A stretch of 64,000 nt of DNA, taken from positions 34,916-98,915 of the forward strand of contig JADDOH010023699.1 in NCBI GenBank assembly GCA_016648135.1. Direction: 5' to 3'. Source of the DNA: Agrypnia vestita. Taxonomy: Eukaryota; Arthropoda; Insecta; Trichoptera; Phryganeidae. Shown here in pieces: positions 35,501 to 43,896 of the stretch (its first letter is position 1; each line of letters starts with the position of its first letter). The position numbers were made by a program, and so were the translations under genes. The notes below the pieces were generated by a model, which had not been told where the DNA came from, made no database searches, and saw only the letters and a program-made list of their open reading frames with translations.

Positions 35501-36271
35501 GGGCCATCGTATGAGAGACTCATTTACACGTTTTTCATATATAAAAAGCTCATTAATTTGTAGTAATTAATTTTATTTGACTTGAATTATAGAAAATAAA
35601 TTATCTTCGATATAATTTACTTTCATGATAATCCAATGTTTTACAAATGACAAGACTTAATTATTTATAAAAAATTGTAGATTGAAATGCTTATCTTGAT
35701 GACTATAGTCAAAATGAAGTCCATTCACAGTTTTTTTCATCCTCGCCAGTTGGAAAAAATCAAAGAGGGTGTTTCCGGTGAATATGGATGCAAGCATCAT
35801 AACGGTGTTATTCTAAGTAAAAAAATTTGAAATCATCATTAAATTTTTTCCATAAGTAAGAAATCAAATCGCTGATCACTCCAAAGCGAGCAACCTTTTT
35901 GATAGTCAATAATGAATTTCGCATCATTTATGGTTTCCAATGTCAAAATTTGGTTGAGACAAGTGTACAAAATAAGGAAACACGAAATTGGTGAAAATTC
36001 GACAATCACATAGCTTGCGAAATTCAAAAATTTAACTTATTTTCTATTGTTAATATTTGTATGAAACAGTGTGCTGACGTAAAGTTTTCATTGTTCGTTG
36101 CAGTTGTCGTGGATTGACATCTACTTTGCTGGAGCCAACGAGTACTTCAGCTTGCTTTCCCGTTTCAACATCTTAGAGGACTACAAGAACCTCAAAGGCC
36201 TCGTTGACAAAGTGTTTTCTCTCCCTGAACTCAAAGATTACTTGAAATCCAGACCTGAAAGTGAATATTGA
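26371..36271 (+). CDS. sigma-class glutathione S-transferase (exon 1b isoform, four coding exons)
   Basis: Coding exons are 26371-26509, 28783-28950, 33915-34057 and 36104-36271, all with GT-AG introns; phases after exons 1-3 are 1, 1 and 0. The joined product is 205 residues, the usual sigma GST length. The N-terminal thioredoxin-like domain holds 'KLTYFNIRALGEPIR' (Tyr8 catalytic, residues 5-19), Trp41, 'MGQLPILEIDG' with the cis-proline at 54, and 'HQSRAICRYLAKK' with glutathione-binding Gln65-Ser66. The C-terminal helical domain includes 'LQIDIAADVLYDF' and 'SWIDIYFAG' (152-160). The enzyme is cytosolic and conjugates glutathione to electrophiles; insect sigma GSTs act on lipid peroxidation products, and vertebrate relatives isomerise prostaglandin H2. 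No key residue is missing. The introns total about 9.3 kb and are full of mobile DNA. I infer regulation by promoter choice, because a second first exon lies at 18016. Confidence 0.93.
26510..27484 (+). other. GST intron 1, no feature recognised
   Basis: AT-rich intronic DNA with no coding or repeat signal that I can support. Confidence 0.5.
27485..27575 (-). repeat. tRNA-like SINE head fragment
   Basis: The - strand has 'tggcgtaatgagtta' followed by a B-box-like GGGTTTGAATCTCG. It lacks acceptor pairing and has no SINE A body directly attached. Confidence 0.4.
27822..27962 (+). mobile_element. SINE A, decayed copy 4
   Basis: 'agttggtctagtcgttaag' resembles the tRNA-like head. 'ccatagtttagcccaatttg', 'aatcttgatgtgac' and 'gtattcgcgtatct' match the body. 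The B box is lost. Confidence 0.5.
28015..28364 (+). repeat. two tandem 175 bp units
   Basis: Unit 1 is 28015-28189 and unit 2 is 28190-28364. I see only two differences (attcagaacg/atacagaacg and ctcgcgtg/ctcgtgtg). Unit 2 runs directly into the P1 hammerhead-like module at 28367. The near-identity means a recent duplication. Confidence 0.9.
28367..28500 (+). mobile_element. P1 element, copy 4, abutting the tandem repeat
   Basis: 'aaacgtcggccagcgaggtc', 'cataatatccca' and 'aaaactatacgcagagg' match P1. The core has CTGTTGA (28375-28381) and AAAAC (28402-28406), so it is probably inactive. Confidence 0.55.
28783..28950 (+). CDS. GST exon 2
   Basis: Acceptor 'aacaatttcag' (AG at 28781-28782), donor A|gtaagt (GT at 28951). 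It completes Lys47, then encodes residues 48-102 ('VPMGQLPILEIDG' to 'VLYDFMM'), including the cis-proline and the Gln-Ser pair of the glutathione site. It is shared by both first exons. Confidence 0.93.
28951..29289 (+). other. GST intron 2, proximal part
   Basis: No feature recognised; the open frame reading on from exon 2 past the donor is intronic. Confidence 0.5.
29290..29770 (+). repeat. R4 repeat with four tandem-like units of about 120-130 bp
   Basis: 'gatgcaaatct' plus 'accgttcgaccgatcgg' plus 'aaatttggaaactt' plus 'ggactcg.cggg' recur from 29431, 29561 and 29682, with a more diverged first unit at about 29300. The repeat closes with 'cccgtgcaacgccgggtac'. A diverged copy is at 33145-33400. 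Confidence 0.75.
30060..30250 (+). mobile_element. RTE-like C-terminal relic
   Basis: 'gactgggtcatgtggagaga' reads as the 'LGHVER' step of RTE C termini. The rest is broken by stops. Confidence 0.35.
30251..31057 (+). other. GST intron 2, no gene recognised
   Basis: A moderately G+C-rich stretch at about 30710-30930 has no recognisable product. Short open frames on both strands lack family features. Confidence 0.4.
31058..31770 (-). pseudogene. LINE-J2 reverse transcriptase C-terminal relic
   Basis: Reading the - strand, about 31770-31570 gives 'DEIIDSLAKLTSLFHKIHE' and 'MYQAYVKSRIGYLIPFWGTG', the region after the polymerase core of Jockey-type LINEs. 31490-31180 gives 'IIHRLAIGKIQDEDLTLHK' and 'LICNGLKLYNDLPQQTKQL' ending in a stop. 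A (TCAA)n run at 31535-31570 interrupts the frame. A short hairpin (AAACCT/AGGTTT, about 31088-31103) sits near the 3' end, before an A/T tail at about 31060. It lies antisense in GST intron 2. Confidence 0.75.
31535..31570. repeat. (TCAA)n microsatellite
   Basis: About nine units of tcaa/ttaa inside the LINE-J2 relic. A matching (attg)n run sits in the related LINE at 41448-41466. Confidence 0.9.
32305..32490 (+). repeat. R3 repeat, copy 2 (uninterrupted)
   Basis: 'gagtataaaattgt', 'ctgggtcacaacgg', 'gttcccaaccgagtttcttt' and 'aaaaacatattttcat' match the two halves of the split copy at 24270-24760. Confidence 0.6.
32925..33060 (-). repeat. R5 repeat, copy 1
   Basis: 'gtggaatcggtg', 'aaagtgatcactta', 'aggtcttaa' and 'aagacttctattaa' match the complement of 59335-59530. 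R5 copies elsewhere are at 34331-34600, 36980-37090, 45045-45225 and 53290-53410. Confidence 0.55.
33145..33400 (+). repeat. R4 repeat, diverged copy
   Basis: 'tctatacctataaactcaatgt', shortened here to its shared core 'acctataaa.ctcaatgt', together with 'atctatatcgttt' and 'ttattctttaggacccg', follows the order of R4 at 29290. Confidence 0.5.
33725..33850 (-). mobile_element. SINE A, copy 5
   Basis: The - strand has 'gtggtctagtggtagagact', a B-box-like 'ggtggttcgaggcc' and the body words 'ttagacctattttcacagca' and 'aagaata'. It ends about 65 bp before GST exon 3. Confidence 0.65.
33915..34057 (+). CDS. GST exon 3
   Basis: Acceptor 'ctttttccag' (AG at 33913-33914), donor AAA|gtatgt (GT at 34058). 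It completes Lys103 and encodes residues 104-150 ('LRSLRVIEDPG' to 'GHFSYGK'), part of the helical C-terminal domain. It ends in phase 0. Confidence 0.92.
34331..34600 (+). repeat. R5 repeat, two partial units
   Basis: 'gataaattataaagtctcac' and 'gataaattatagaagtctca' start two adjacent units. The second continues with 'gacctgtatgat'-like text, 'gcaacgttcat' and 'aagaacatccacacattat', as at 59335-59530. Confidence 0.6.
34759..34831 (-). repeat. tRNA-like sequence, left arm (SINE B)
   Basis: 73 nt with a 7 bp acceptor (GTTGCTA/TAGTAAC, one G-U), a D-arm (GCTT...GAGC), and a 5 bp T-arm (CTGGG/CCCAG) with loop TTCGAAT. The anticodon arm does not pair (CCGGC against AGGAG) and no CCA-context gene signal is seen. 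I call it a tRNA-derived repeat and not a working tRNA. Confidence 0.75.
35177..35249 (+). repeat. tRNA-like sequence, right arm (SINE B)
   Basis: The mirror copy of 34759-34831, with one change that weakens the last T-stem pair (CCCAA for CCCAG). The body of the repeat lies toward the palindrome centre, so here it precedes the tRNA-like part. Confidence 0.75.
35458..36103 (+). other. GST intron 3, distal part
   Basis: No gene signal. About 35615-35650 ('tcatgataatccaatgtttta') matches the complement of about 61610-61640, a short dispersed word. Confidence 0.45.
36104..36271 (+). CDS. GST exon 4 (terminal)
   Basis: Acceptor 'gttcgttgcag' (AG at 36102-36103). It encodes residues 151-205 from 'LSWIDIYFAGANEYF' to 'RPESEY' and the stop TGA at 36269-36271. 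A variant polyadenylation signal ATTAAA is at 36384-36389; I see no closer AATAAA. Confidence 0.92.
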   Translation: MSWIDIYFAGANEYFSLLSRFNILEDYKNLKGLVDKVFSLPELKDYLKSRPESEY

Positions 36272-36429
36272 TATATATATAAATCTTCTTATAACAAATT
36301 TTTCGTATTATATACAGTACCTCAGAAAATGTTTTATTTTTTATTGAAATGGTAAATTACCAGAAAAAACTTACGTGCCATAAATTAAAAATATAATTTT
36401 TATTTAAAATTTGTAATATACACACAATA

Positions 36430-36979
36430 TTTGACTTATTTATCACTACTCTAGCTTTGAGCGGAGTGTCATTAAAAAATTATCTCTCATCATTAAAAAA
36501 CAAGAATTAAATAATGTCACTGTTGCCTACATAATAACAATATCTGTAAACTCGCCAATCATTCTTTCGATAGTTACAAATCTTAAAAAAAACACAATTC
36601 AAAACACTTCTCCGATCCTAGACTTGTTTCCTTAAATGATCTCAAAATCCTTCCACTACGCGGCTCCCTGCCCTGCCTAAAAAGATTGACAAAATTCTAT
36701 ATTTAACTTTGAAAAGGACTCCTCTCGAAATTATATTGGGGATAAATAAGTCTAATATTGAGGGCGTAGTAAATTTTTGCTTTACGACTCGACTACCAAA
36801 TCATTCAAAAGTGATCTAAAAAAAGTTAAAAAATTAAATTATTTTCAGGCTTATTCTAGTGTAAATGTTAATAATTTGTATACACACAAAAAGCATATTG
36901 CTTTAAAAACTCTTAAAATAGATATCTCATTACCAACGGCAACATATATACTGGTTTTTGGGGATGAAATTTCAACCAC
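36430..36979. other. no gene recognised
   Basis: The spacer downstream of GST contains no recognisable protein. Confidence 0.45.
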
Positions 36980-37090
36980 AGACGGCGGTAGTAAAATTCA
37001 ACAACGTAGCCGTACGATAGCTCGTAAGCCCTGCAAACAACCATTAGACTTCAATGCCTACTTGCCCATATAATTAGCTTCATCTCTATG
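36980..37090 (-). repeat. R5 repeat, copy 3
   Basis: 'cgtacgatagctcgtaag', 'acttcaatgcctacttgccc' and 'catctctatga' parallel the R5 copy at 45045-45225. This explains most of the 98-residue open frame here, which I therefore do not call. Confidence 0.45.
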
Positions 37091-37699
37091 AAATATTTTT
37101 AAGATATCTTGATTAATAATATTTACATGCATTATTAAGGATATATTTTAAATACTTAATTCTTTAAAGGCCAATGAAAGGAGATGTATCAGAACAGAAG
37201 AATATTTGCTCTGGTCTAAAAATATGTGTTGATATATGGGAGATTTCATACTTTGTCAAGTTCTGACCATTAGTGAATCCACAAGATTTTGGGAGTTTTA
37301 GGGCCGAGCAGGTGGATATGCGTTATAAAGTTTATGGTGCAGAGGGGGAAAGAGTAGAAAATATATAGGTGAGTGGCAGTAAAAACGAAGCATGAAGTCG
37401 GAGTACATAAAAACGTTAAGAAATTTACTGACTTGCTATTTTTAAAAGCCCGTGTTCACAAAATGATACACGATAAAATATACTCCAAAGTTATATTTGA
37501 AAAGAATCCATATGCACGTGTTAAAATTATTTTCTAGACATAAACTTTGAGATAAGTTATAAATTGGTAGAAAGAGATAAAACTACGTTCGTTAATGACG
37601 TTATCAAAGTGAGAATTGACAAAATTTACTTAAAACTACAGGTGCAAAAATTTATACTCAAAAGTTAAGCAAGCCTAATGATATACCTGTTGATATATA

Positions 37700-38619
37700 C
37701 ACAAGGCTCCCACCTGGGTCCTATTTTGTTCATTATATTCATTAATGATGTAATCCCCATGCTTTTGTTATCCGGTGTGAGGTGTTTGCTATTTGCAGAT
37801 GATATGAAACTCTATAGAGTAATAAATACGGAACACGACTGCAAACTTCTGCAGAATGCACTGGATATTTTACAGAAATGGTGTGAAGAAAATAAACTTT
37901 CTTTAAACATCTCCAAATGTCAAATGCTGAGATTCTGCCGTACCCGGACAATAGTAAACTATGACTACAAAATTAATGGTATAACTTTGAGTGTCGTTGA
38001 TGAAATTAGAGATCTGGGCGTAATTGTAGACAATAAGTTTTCTCTTGTGTCACATATCAATTGCACAGTTGATAGAGGCTTAAGAACCCTAGGTTTCGTA
38101 CTCAGATTAAGTAAAGATTTCAAAAATATTGGAACTTTTAAACTATTATTTAAGAGTCTGGTTAGACCAGTATTAGAAACAAATTCAGTTGTATGGAGCC
38201 CTCAATATGCTGTTCATGTGTCACATTTAGAGAGAACACAAAATAAATTTCTCCGTTTTATCAATTATAAACTTAATTTACCATCAACACATATTGATTA
38301 TAACTTTTTAAGATCATTTTGCTCTCTTGATAAATTGGAAATAAGAAGAATTGTAGCTGATCTCGTCTTTTTTCACAAAATAATTAACGGGAACATCGAC
38401 TGTCCACAACTGTTGGAACGAATCTGTTTGCGAGTTCCATCCCGAGTAACCAGAAATTACGCAGGGTTTGCCTTGGAAGCTGCGACAACTAATTACTTTT
38501 TTAATTCACCACTTCAAAGGCTTCCCAGACTTGTTAACAGATTTGAACAGTTAGACGTTTTTTCCACAAATTTAAATAAATTCAAACATACAATTCGCAA
38601 TATTCTTAATCAACAATGA
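37700..38619 (+). pseudogene. LINE-C reverse transcriptase, C-terminal two thirds
   Basis: The protein starts at 'QGSHLGPILFIIFINDV' (block B), followed by 'CLLFADDMKLYR' with both catalytic aspartates, 'WCEENKLSLNISKC', 'IRDLGVIVDNKFS', 'SLVRPVLETNSVVWSPQY' and a C-terminal tail ending at 38619. This order is typical of insect CR1/Jockey-group elements. The reading frame upstream of 37700 is unrelated host DNA, so the missing start reflects 5' truncation. There are no internal stops over about 305 residues, so the copy is fairly young but cannot transpose alone. Confidence 0.9.
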
Positions 38620-38970
38620 ACTTTCCTCTATGTCTAAAAATAATCCTCAAATATATGTAATTATCACTCTTTTCTTGTATTCTTATCCTATAAAAAAAAA
38701 ATTCTTAATTTATATTTCTGTAATTATCGCTAATCCTATAAAAAATATGATGTATTTATAGATTTATGAAATTATGGATTCTGTGTTTAAGTTTAGTTGT
38801 AGAGCTCTTTTTATATTTCTGTTACTATGTCATTTTATATTTCTTTATATGACTTTTTTTATTTTCTTTTTATATTTCTCATTACCGACATGTATTACCC
38901 AATGTTTATGTAAATGCTCTGATGGGCGTATATATACTGAAATAAATAAATAAATAATAAAATAAAAATA
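37700..38970 (+). mobile_element. LINE-C non-LTR retrotransposon, 5'-truncated
   Basis: It begins inside the reverse transcriptase and ends after a 330 bp A/T-rich 3' untranslated region in an (AAATA)n tail at about 38938-38970. A decayed relative lies at 19070-19470. Confidence 0.9.
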
Positions 38971-40312
38971 TTTAAATTCACTTAACAGAAATGGAACATC
39001 AATATTTATGTATTTGTCTTGAGCCGAAAATCCTTAATTGCCGCAGATTGAGAAATATTTTTTGACAAATCTAATATAAATTGACCAATTCATCAAAAAT
39101 TTAAGTAGAAACAATAAACGTTTTGAAGCCTTTGAAGGTACATCTAGACGTCTTGGTTGGACCTATGAGAAGAAGTTTACTGCTTTTATATGCGGCCACG
39201 AATACTCAATCAGAAATGTAGGAAAATGTTTTACGAGCCCACTTTGGCCCCACGTGGGCGCCAATGGTGGCGTAGAAAGGGTCGCCAAATATGACCGAGG
39301 GCCGCATATATACTAAGAAAAATGGAATGGTATTTTATTAGGCCATTCCAAAAATAATGATTGATCTCTTGAATGATTGAACTTTTATTTTCAATTAAAC
39401 GTAAATTTTGAGTTCATTATCTTTTTTATTCAAAGTAAAAGGCAATAAATTATAGAATTAAAATGAGAATGTTCGCAGCTTCCTTATAAAGAAATTAACA
39501 TGTTATCTGTCTCATGCTTTGAGTTTCTGTATTTTTCAGCTAAGCTGATTGGAATCACATGGCGATTTTCAACAATTTCAACAAGTACTTTATCCATAAA
39601 GTACACAAGTCTATCAATCGAAAAAACATTTTAATACAAATTTACTTGGTTTAAACCACAGGCCTTTCTTCAGGGTTATTACAAAATATCACAGTTATTT
39701 TTTTTGCCAGCTCGTTTTGTGTGCACCTGCCGTATGACATTATTTTTAAACGTGTACTTCTTTTTAATATAAATGCATGCTGTATACACGACTACATTTT
39801 TGTTGTTGCTTGTATTAAGTATATTTTAATGTCTCTGAATTTGTGTTTAATTTAATTAGCAACGAGTAACTACTCCAACCAATCCTATTTATAAATATTT
39901 TAGCAATGCAGTATTTTACTTGTTTTTATGAGATTACCTATTTTATTTGATATTTTCCCTATGCAAAGTAATTTTCTCCAAGGTTCTATGGATTTGCTTA
40001 AGCCGAGTGCATTAGAGATTTTTTTAAAAATTATTGTTTAATTATTATTGTTAGCTTAAAATATTATAATAGCATTTACTATAGATTTGCGTACAAACCA
40101 ACATAAACATGATTTCTGGGTATACTGATTCCAAGCCCTTAAAAACGGTTACCAATCATCATATGTGAGATTCGGATACACGACACAATGATCATTCAGC
40201 ACTGTATGGCCTCCCAAACCACAGCACAGCGATGTCGCACACGGTTTCGGCTGAACAAAAATATAAGTTCTTTATATATTAGTATATTCTATGATCACAA
40301 ATTGTCAACTTC
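38971..40312. other. no gene recognised
   Basis: This AT-rich spacer has a slightly G+C-richer stretch at 39180-39310 and no protein family or RNA gene that I can name. Confidence 0.45.
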
Positions 40313-40480
40313 TTCTTATGGTGCCATATCCTTTCGGAGATTAGCGATGATGACTCTATTCACCGCTGCACGGAACAACTCCGGTCAAGTTGATGCAACC
40401 AGTCCCTCAAGTAATGCAGCCATGAGATGTGGCTTTTCTCTACGCTTATTTTCCCCCCTTATTTTTATCTCAGGTCGCGG
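40313..40480 (-). mobile_element. RTE-T 3' end relic next to the peptide gene
   Basis: 'ttcttcttatggtgccat', 'ttcaccgctgcacggaa', 'atgcagccatgagatg' and 'ttattttc' match 13737-13915. It ends about 40 bp before the start codon of the defensin-like gene. Its pyrimidine tract and 'atctcag' at 40467-40473 could serve as a 3' splice site. Confidence 0.65.
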
Positions 40481-40516
40481 TGTTCTGTCGAATAGGAGTC
40501 AAATTGAATCGTCAAA

Positions 40517-40786
40517 ATGTCGCTCGTCAAAGTATTCTTTATTGTCGTCGCTTTAATAGTATGTGTCCAAGGTGCGCCTATCCCAGATGCCACTGTAATC
40601 CAGCACAGTCCGAGTGAAATCAATGAATTGAGCGAACTCCAGCCGGCCAAAGATTTTTCCTTCCACGTGCCGACGGAGCTGTGCGCCAACCAAGAGAATA
40701 ACATCGACTCCAAGTGTGTGCAGCATTGCCAGTCCAAAGGATACCAAATGGGGCTGTGCTTTGAGATCAAGTGCTCCTGCATCTAA
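40517..40786 (+). CDS. secreted defensin-like cysteine-stabilised alpha/beta peptide
   Basis: An 89-residue precursor. Residues 1-19 form a signal peptide (MSLVK, hydrophobic core, cleavage after VQG). Residues 20-50 are an acidic pro-region. The C-terminal domain has six cysteines at 56, 67, 71, 81, 86 and 88, spaced C-x10-C-x3-C-x9-C-x4-C-x1-C, with 'GLC' as the gamma-core GxC. The CxxxC and CxC pairs are the hallmark of arthropod defensins, which are secreted into haemolymph and disrupt bacterial membranes. The domain differs from common insect defensins in being near-neutral to slightly acidic and in lacking the usual dibasic cleavage site before it, so an antimicrobial role is inferred. 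It fits on one coding exon. AATAAA follows at 40938. Its immediate upstream DNA is a retroelement relic, and a splice acceptor there may create its 5' untranslated exon. Confidence 0.8.
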   Translation: MSLVKVFFIVVALIVCVQGAPIPDATVIQHSPSEINELSELQPAKDFSFHVPTELCANQENNIDSKCVQHCQSKGYQMGLCFEIKCSCI

Positions 40787-40937
40787 CTCTCAGGAGTTTA
40801 TTCATTAGATAAAGTGGCTAGACCACTGGTGTGCACATTTCAGCATTTCATTTGATAAAAAATAGATGAAAACTATTATAGAATTTTATTTCTTATTCTA
40901 CTATAATTACCGTAAGTCATGTAATTTTTATGCTGTG

Positions 40938-40943
40938 AATAAA
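40938..40943 (+). terminator. polyadenylation signal of the defensin-like gene
   Basis: AATAAA, 152 bp after the stop codon, followed by a T/G-rich stretch ('ttttatttgtaatctg') suited to a downstream element. Confidence 0.7.
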
Positions 40944-41049
40944 TTTTATTTGTAATCTGTATGACTTCTACATTCGTAACTCTATCCACCGAGGAAGCTT
41001 TCAGTATGCGTCTATAGAGTCATATCTCAAACGCATTGAATTAAGGGAT

Positions 41050-42490
41050 TAATTTTTGATTTATTTATTTCTATTTAATTTAAAGTATAAAATTTTGTTT
41101 GGTCTGTGCCTGTCTCACTAGAAATATCTGTGTTGAGACAGGCATAGTTTACAATATTGTGTAGGTACAAAACATAGTAAATAGATAATAAAGTGTTTAA
41201 AGTAACATAATAGAAAATATATCATATATATGAGGTTATATTGTGTTAGTGTGTTTGTGTAAGTGTGCCTATTTTATCTCTCCCCTTGTTTCGGATCCAC
41301 TGTTTTATTTTGTATTTTATGTTAGAGTTGTAAATTGTGGTAAGCCCGGATTGTTTTAATTCGTCAAGCATGCAATTAAGTAATTTGGGTCCAAAATAAT
41401 TATAGCTCCTTTGTCCATACGTGATATGTAACCTTGGGATTTGTAGATTGATTGATTGATTGATTGTGAGTTTGTTTGACAGTGTGGTAATTAACGTTTG
41501 AGTTTGTTTAAACTGTGTTTTTGTGTTTGTATGTGTATTTAAGAGTAGTATTCGCATAAATTTGTTTTATATCGAATACGTCGAATTTGTTGAATATTTC
41601 ATCATCCTTGTTAAAATTGAGGTTTTGTGGACTACTTTTATAGCATTTTTTTGAGTTGCAATAATTGGATTGAGTGCACTCATAGTTGCTCCTCCCCATG
41701 CAATTATGCCGTGTTCTATAATTGATTGACAGATTGCAAAGTATATCATTTTTAGGAGTTTAATGTTAAGAAAGTTTCTAATATTGCGCAGAAAAAAAAT
41801 GGCTTTTTTATTTTGTTTGAGATGTGTTGTGTGTGGAGATTCCATTTGAGATGAGCATCGATTATAATACCTAAATATTTAATTTGATCAGTATATTCAA
41901 TGAAGGGACATTTTTCAGTGTTGAAGTTGGGGCAACCGTGTACTTTTATATTGTGTTCAGACGATGGTTGACCATTTATATTTATGCTGGATGTCATATA
42001 TTTGGTTTTATTAATATTAAGTGTTAAGGTGTTACTGTCTAGTCATTTTTTTACAGTACATATATCCTTTTTAGCTTTTTTAAATACTGACGATCATGTA
42101 TTTGCTTGGAATTGCAGCACAGTATCATCGGCGAAACAAATAACACTACCATGGGTATATTACAAATGTCATTAATGTAGATTAAGAACATTATTGGCCC
42201 TAATATACCACCCTGGAGGACTCCGAATTTAGTGTAGTGTTTTTTATTCTAACTCTTTGGTTCCTGTCCGAGATGTAACTTTCAAACAATTTTAGTTCTT
42301 TTCCGGAGATACCAATGTTGTTAAGTTTTTCTAGTAACTTTGTATGGGATATTGTGTCAAATACTTTGGCGAGGTCTAGGAAGATGGATATATATTTTTG
42401 ACACTTATCCACATTGTTAGAAATGAAATCCGTGACACACCGTGATTTAGTGTCCAATGTCCGTTCTTCTACCCGTTTAAAAGATAGGCG
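41050..42490 (-). pseudogene. LINE-J3 Jockey-like reverse transcriptase, decayed
   Basis: On the - strand successive frames give 'YISIFLDLAKVFDTISHTKL' (42457 downward; the catalytic aspartate is kept), 'GVLQGGIL'-like text near 42200, 'QIKYLGIIIDAHLKWNLH' (41997-41752), 'CQSIIEHGIIAWGGATMS' and 'GQRSYNYFGPKLLN'. At least four frameshifts separate them, and the FADD region is damaged. The 3' end near 41060 has an A/T tail, and the 3' untranslated region holds a hairpin at 41108-41143 (gcctgtctca/tgagacaggc). It is related to LINE-J1 but clearly older. Confidence 0.85.
41108..41143 (-). other. stem-loop in LINE-J3 3' untranslated region
   Basis: GCCTGTCTCA pairs perfectly with TGAGACAGGC across a 16 nt loop. 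It sits at the same place as the LINE-J1 hairpin although the sequences differ. Confidence 0.6.
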
Positions 42491-42514
42491 TGAATATTAT
42501 CAAATAAATGCATA

Positions 42515-42605
42515 CTTAAGTATAGGCTTAGGTCTCCATTCGAGCTCTTACTCTAAACGTGGAACCCATTTCTCATACACCCATGCAACTAAGTACTATT
42601 GCATG
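42515..42605 (-). mobile_element. RTE-T fragment
   Basis: 'taggcttaggt', 'ttcgagctcttac' and 'catgcaactaagta' match 14157-14282. Confidence 0.5.
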
Positions 42606-43076
42606 ACTCTTTCTTTGATTCATTGTTGATGATATTATATATTACGTATGATATCAACTAAACAGGCCTAAATGTGCAAAAACTAATTTACAAAACTTAG
42701 CTTATGCATCAATACAAATATCCTCAACAACAGAATGAAAGATAATTAATGAGGCATTTTATTATACTCGAGTACTTTCAACACAAATATACTGGCTACA
42801 GTAAGCCTGAAATTTGAGGACGCATCAAATTAACTTAAGTTGCTGTAGACCAAATAACAATATAGTGGAAATATTAAACAGGCAATGCAGTAAAATACAA
42901 AATTATAATTAAACTTGCGTAGAGTTAAAATATTTTGTATTTTTCACCCAATTTAATGATCAGAATAAATAATCTGTGTAATATTAACATCAATCAATTA
43001 TATAAAAACGCAGTATTCTAAGTTCACATACTTGTCTTTCTAATATTAATGCATAAAGTAAATATATTATATTTAG
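42606..43076. other. no gene recognised
   Basis: AT-rich; no signal-peptide exon to pair with the open stretch at 43077 could be found here. Confidence 0.45.
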
Positions 43077-43386
43077 ACAGTGTGCAATAATGAAAAACGT
43101 CAAATAGACGCCTTCAATGTACTACTGCAGAATATCGTAACATATCGTAATAATCATCCAACTCCAGTAAGCTATGGTAAAAATCAAAAAATCTGCAACT
43201 CTCAAATTTTTTGGCTGCCAATACGGCAGCCTAGATATAAACATTACCCTTGCCGCAACCTCAAGCTACAAGAGAACAAAATGTTGAGTGAGTGCATTAC
43301 AGCTTGCAAGATACAACCTAGAGTGGTTTTTGAGGGTGGCTCAGGAGATTTGTGGTGCATTACAAGCTGTGTCTCATCTAATTGAG
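43077..43386 (+). CDS. possible terminal exon of an unidentified cysteine-bearing protein
   Basis: An open frame of about 102 codons follows an acceptor-like 'attatatttag' (or '...tttagacag') and ends at TGA 43384-43386. It contains 'WLPIRQPRYKHYPCR' and then cysteines spaced C-x12-C-x3-C-x15-C-x3-C to the end ('ECITACK', 'WCITSCVSS'). Base composition is richer in G+C than the flanks. The paired CxxxC motifs recall small disulfide-rich secreted peptides, but the defensin CxC is absent and I cannot name a family. There is no good start codon in the frame; if real it needs an upstream exon. It could also be a chance open stretch. Confidence 0.35.
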
Positions 43387-43661
43387 ACTACTGTATGTCA
43401 AAATTTATATAAAAAATAAGAGAAAACTACAAAATTAAATATCGTTTAGCTAAATATTTATCATAATTTATAATAATTGAAGAGTCAAACTCAAATATCA
43501 TATACGCGTCACTTTGAAAAATTGTGTTGTTTTGATAAAAACGTAATCAATGGGCACTCCAGCCGTACTTTCTACTGACATGAGTTTGTATATTCTGGCA
43601 CATGGAATTTCGTACTCATCTATTTCTTGGTTATTTTGCCTCATCTCTCGTGTAAAAAATA

Positions 43662-43896
43662 CTATATGTGGAGTATAAAAGCAAAGGTAGTCACCGGGGT
43701 GACTGCATTCAACTATACTGTTGTATGTTGTACTGAACTTGTATCTATCCCACCCAAAATCATGTTTTCTATAGATTTAAAGGCTATGTTTCTTATAAAA
43801 TCTCTTATTCAGCACATTATAAATAAGTAATCCTCGATGCCTGAATTAAATTATTTTGGGGATATTGCTGCCTTTGCTTTTAATCCCCACATATAA
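43662..43896. mobile_element. MITE M3
   Basis: Inverted ends of about 30 bp: 'tatatgtggagtataaaagc' at the left and the complement of 'gcttttaatccccacatata' at the right, continuing into 'aaaggtag'/'ctgccttt'. No coding capacity. A decayed relative lies at 18683-18970. Confidence 0.75.

Noticed and set aside
36777..37073. 98-residue open frame downstream of GST
   Set aside because: Its second half lies in repeat R5 and the first half has no family features.
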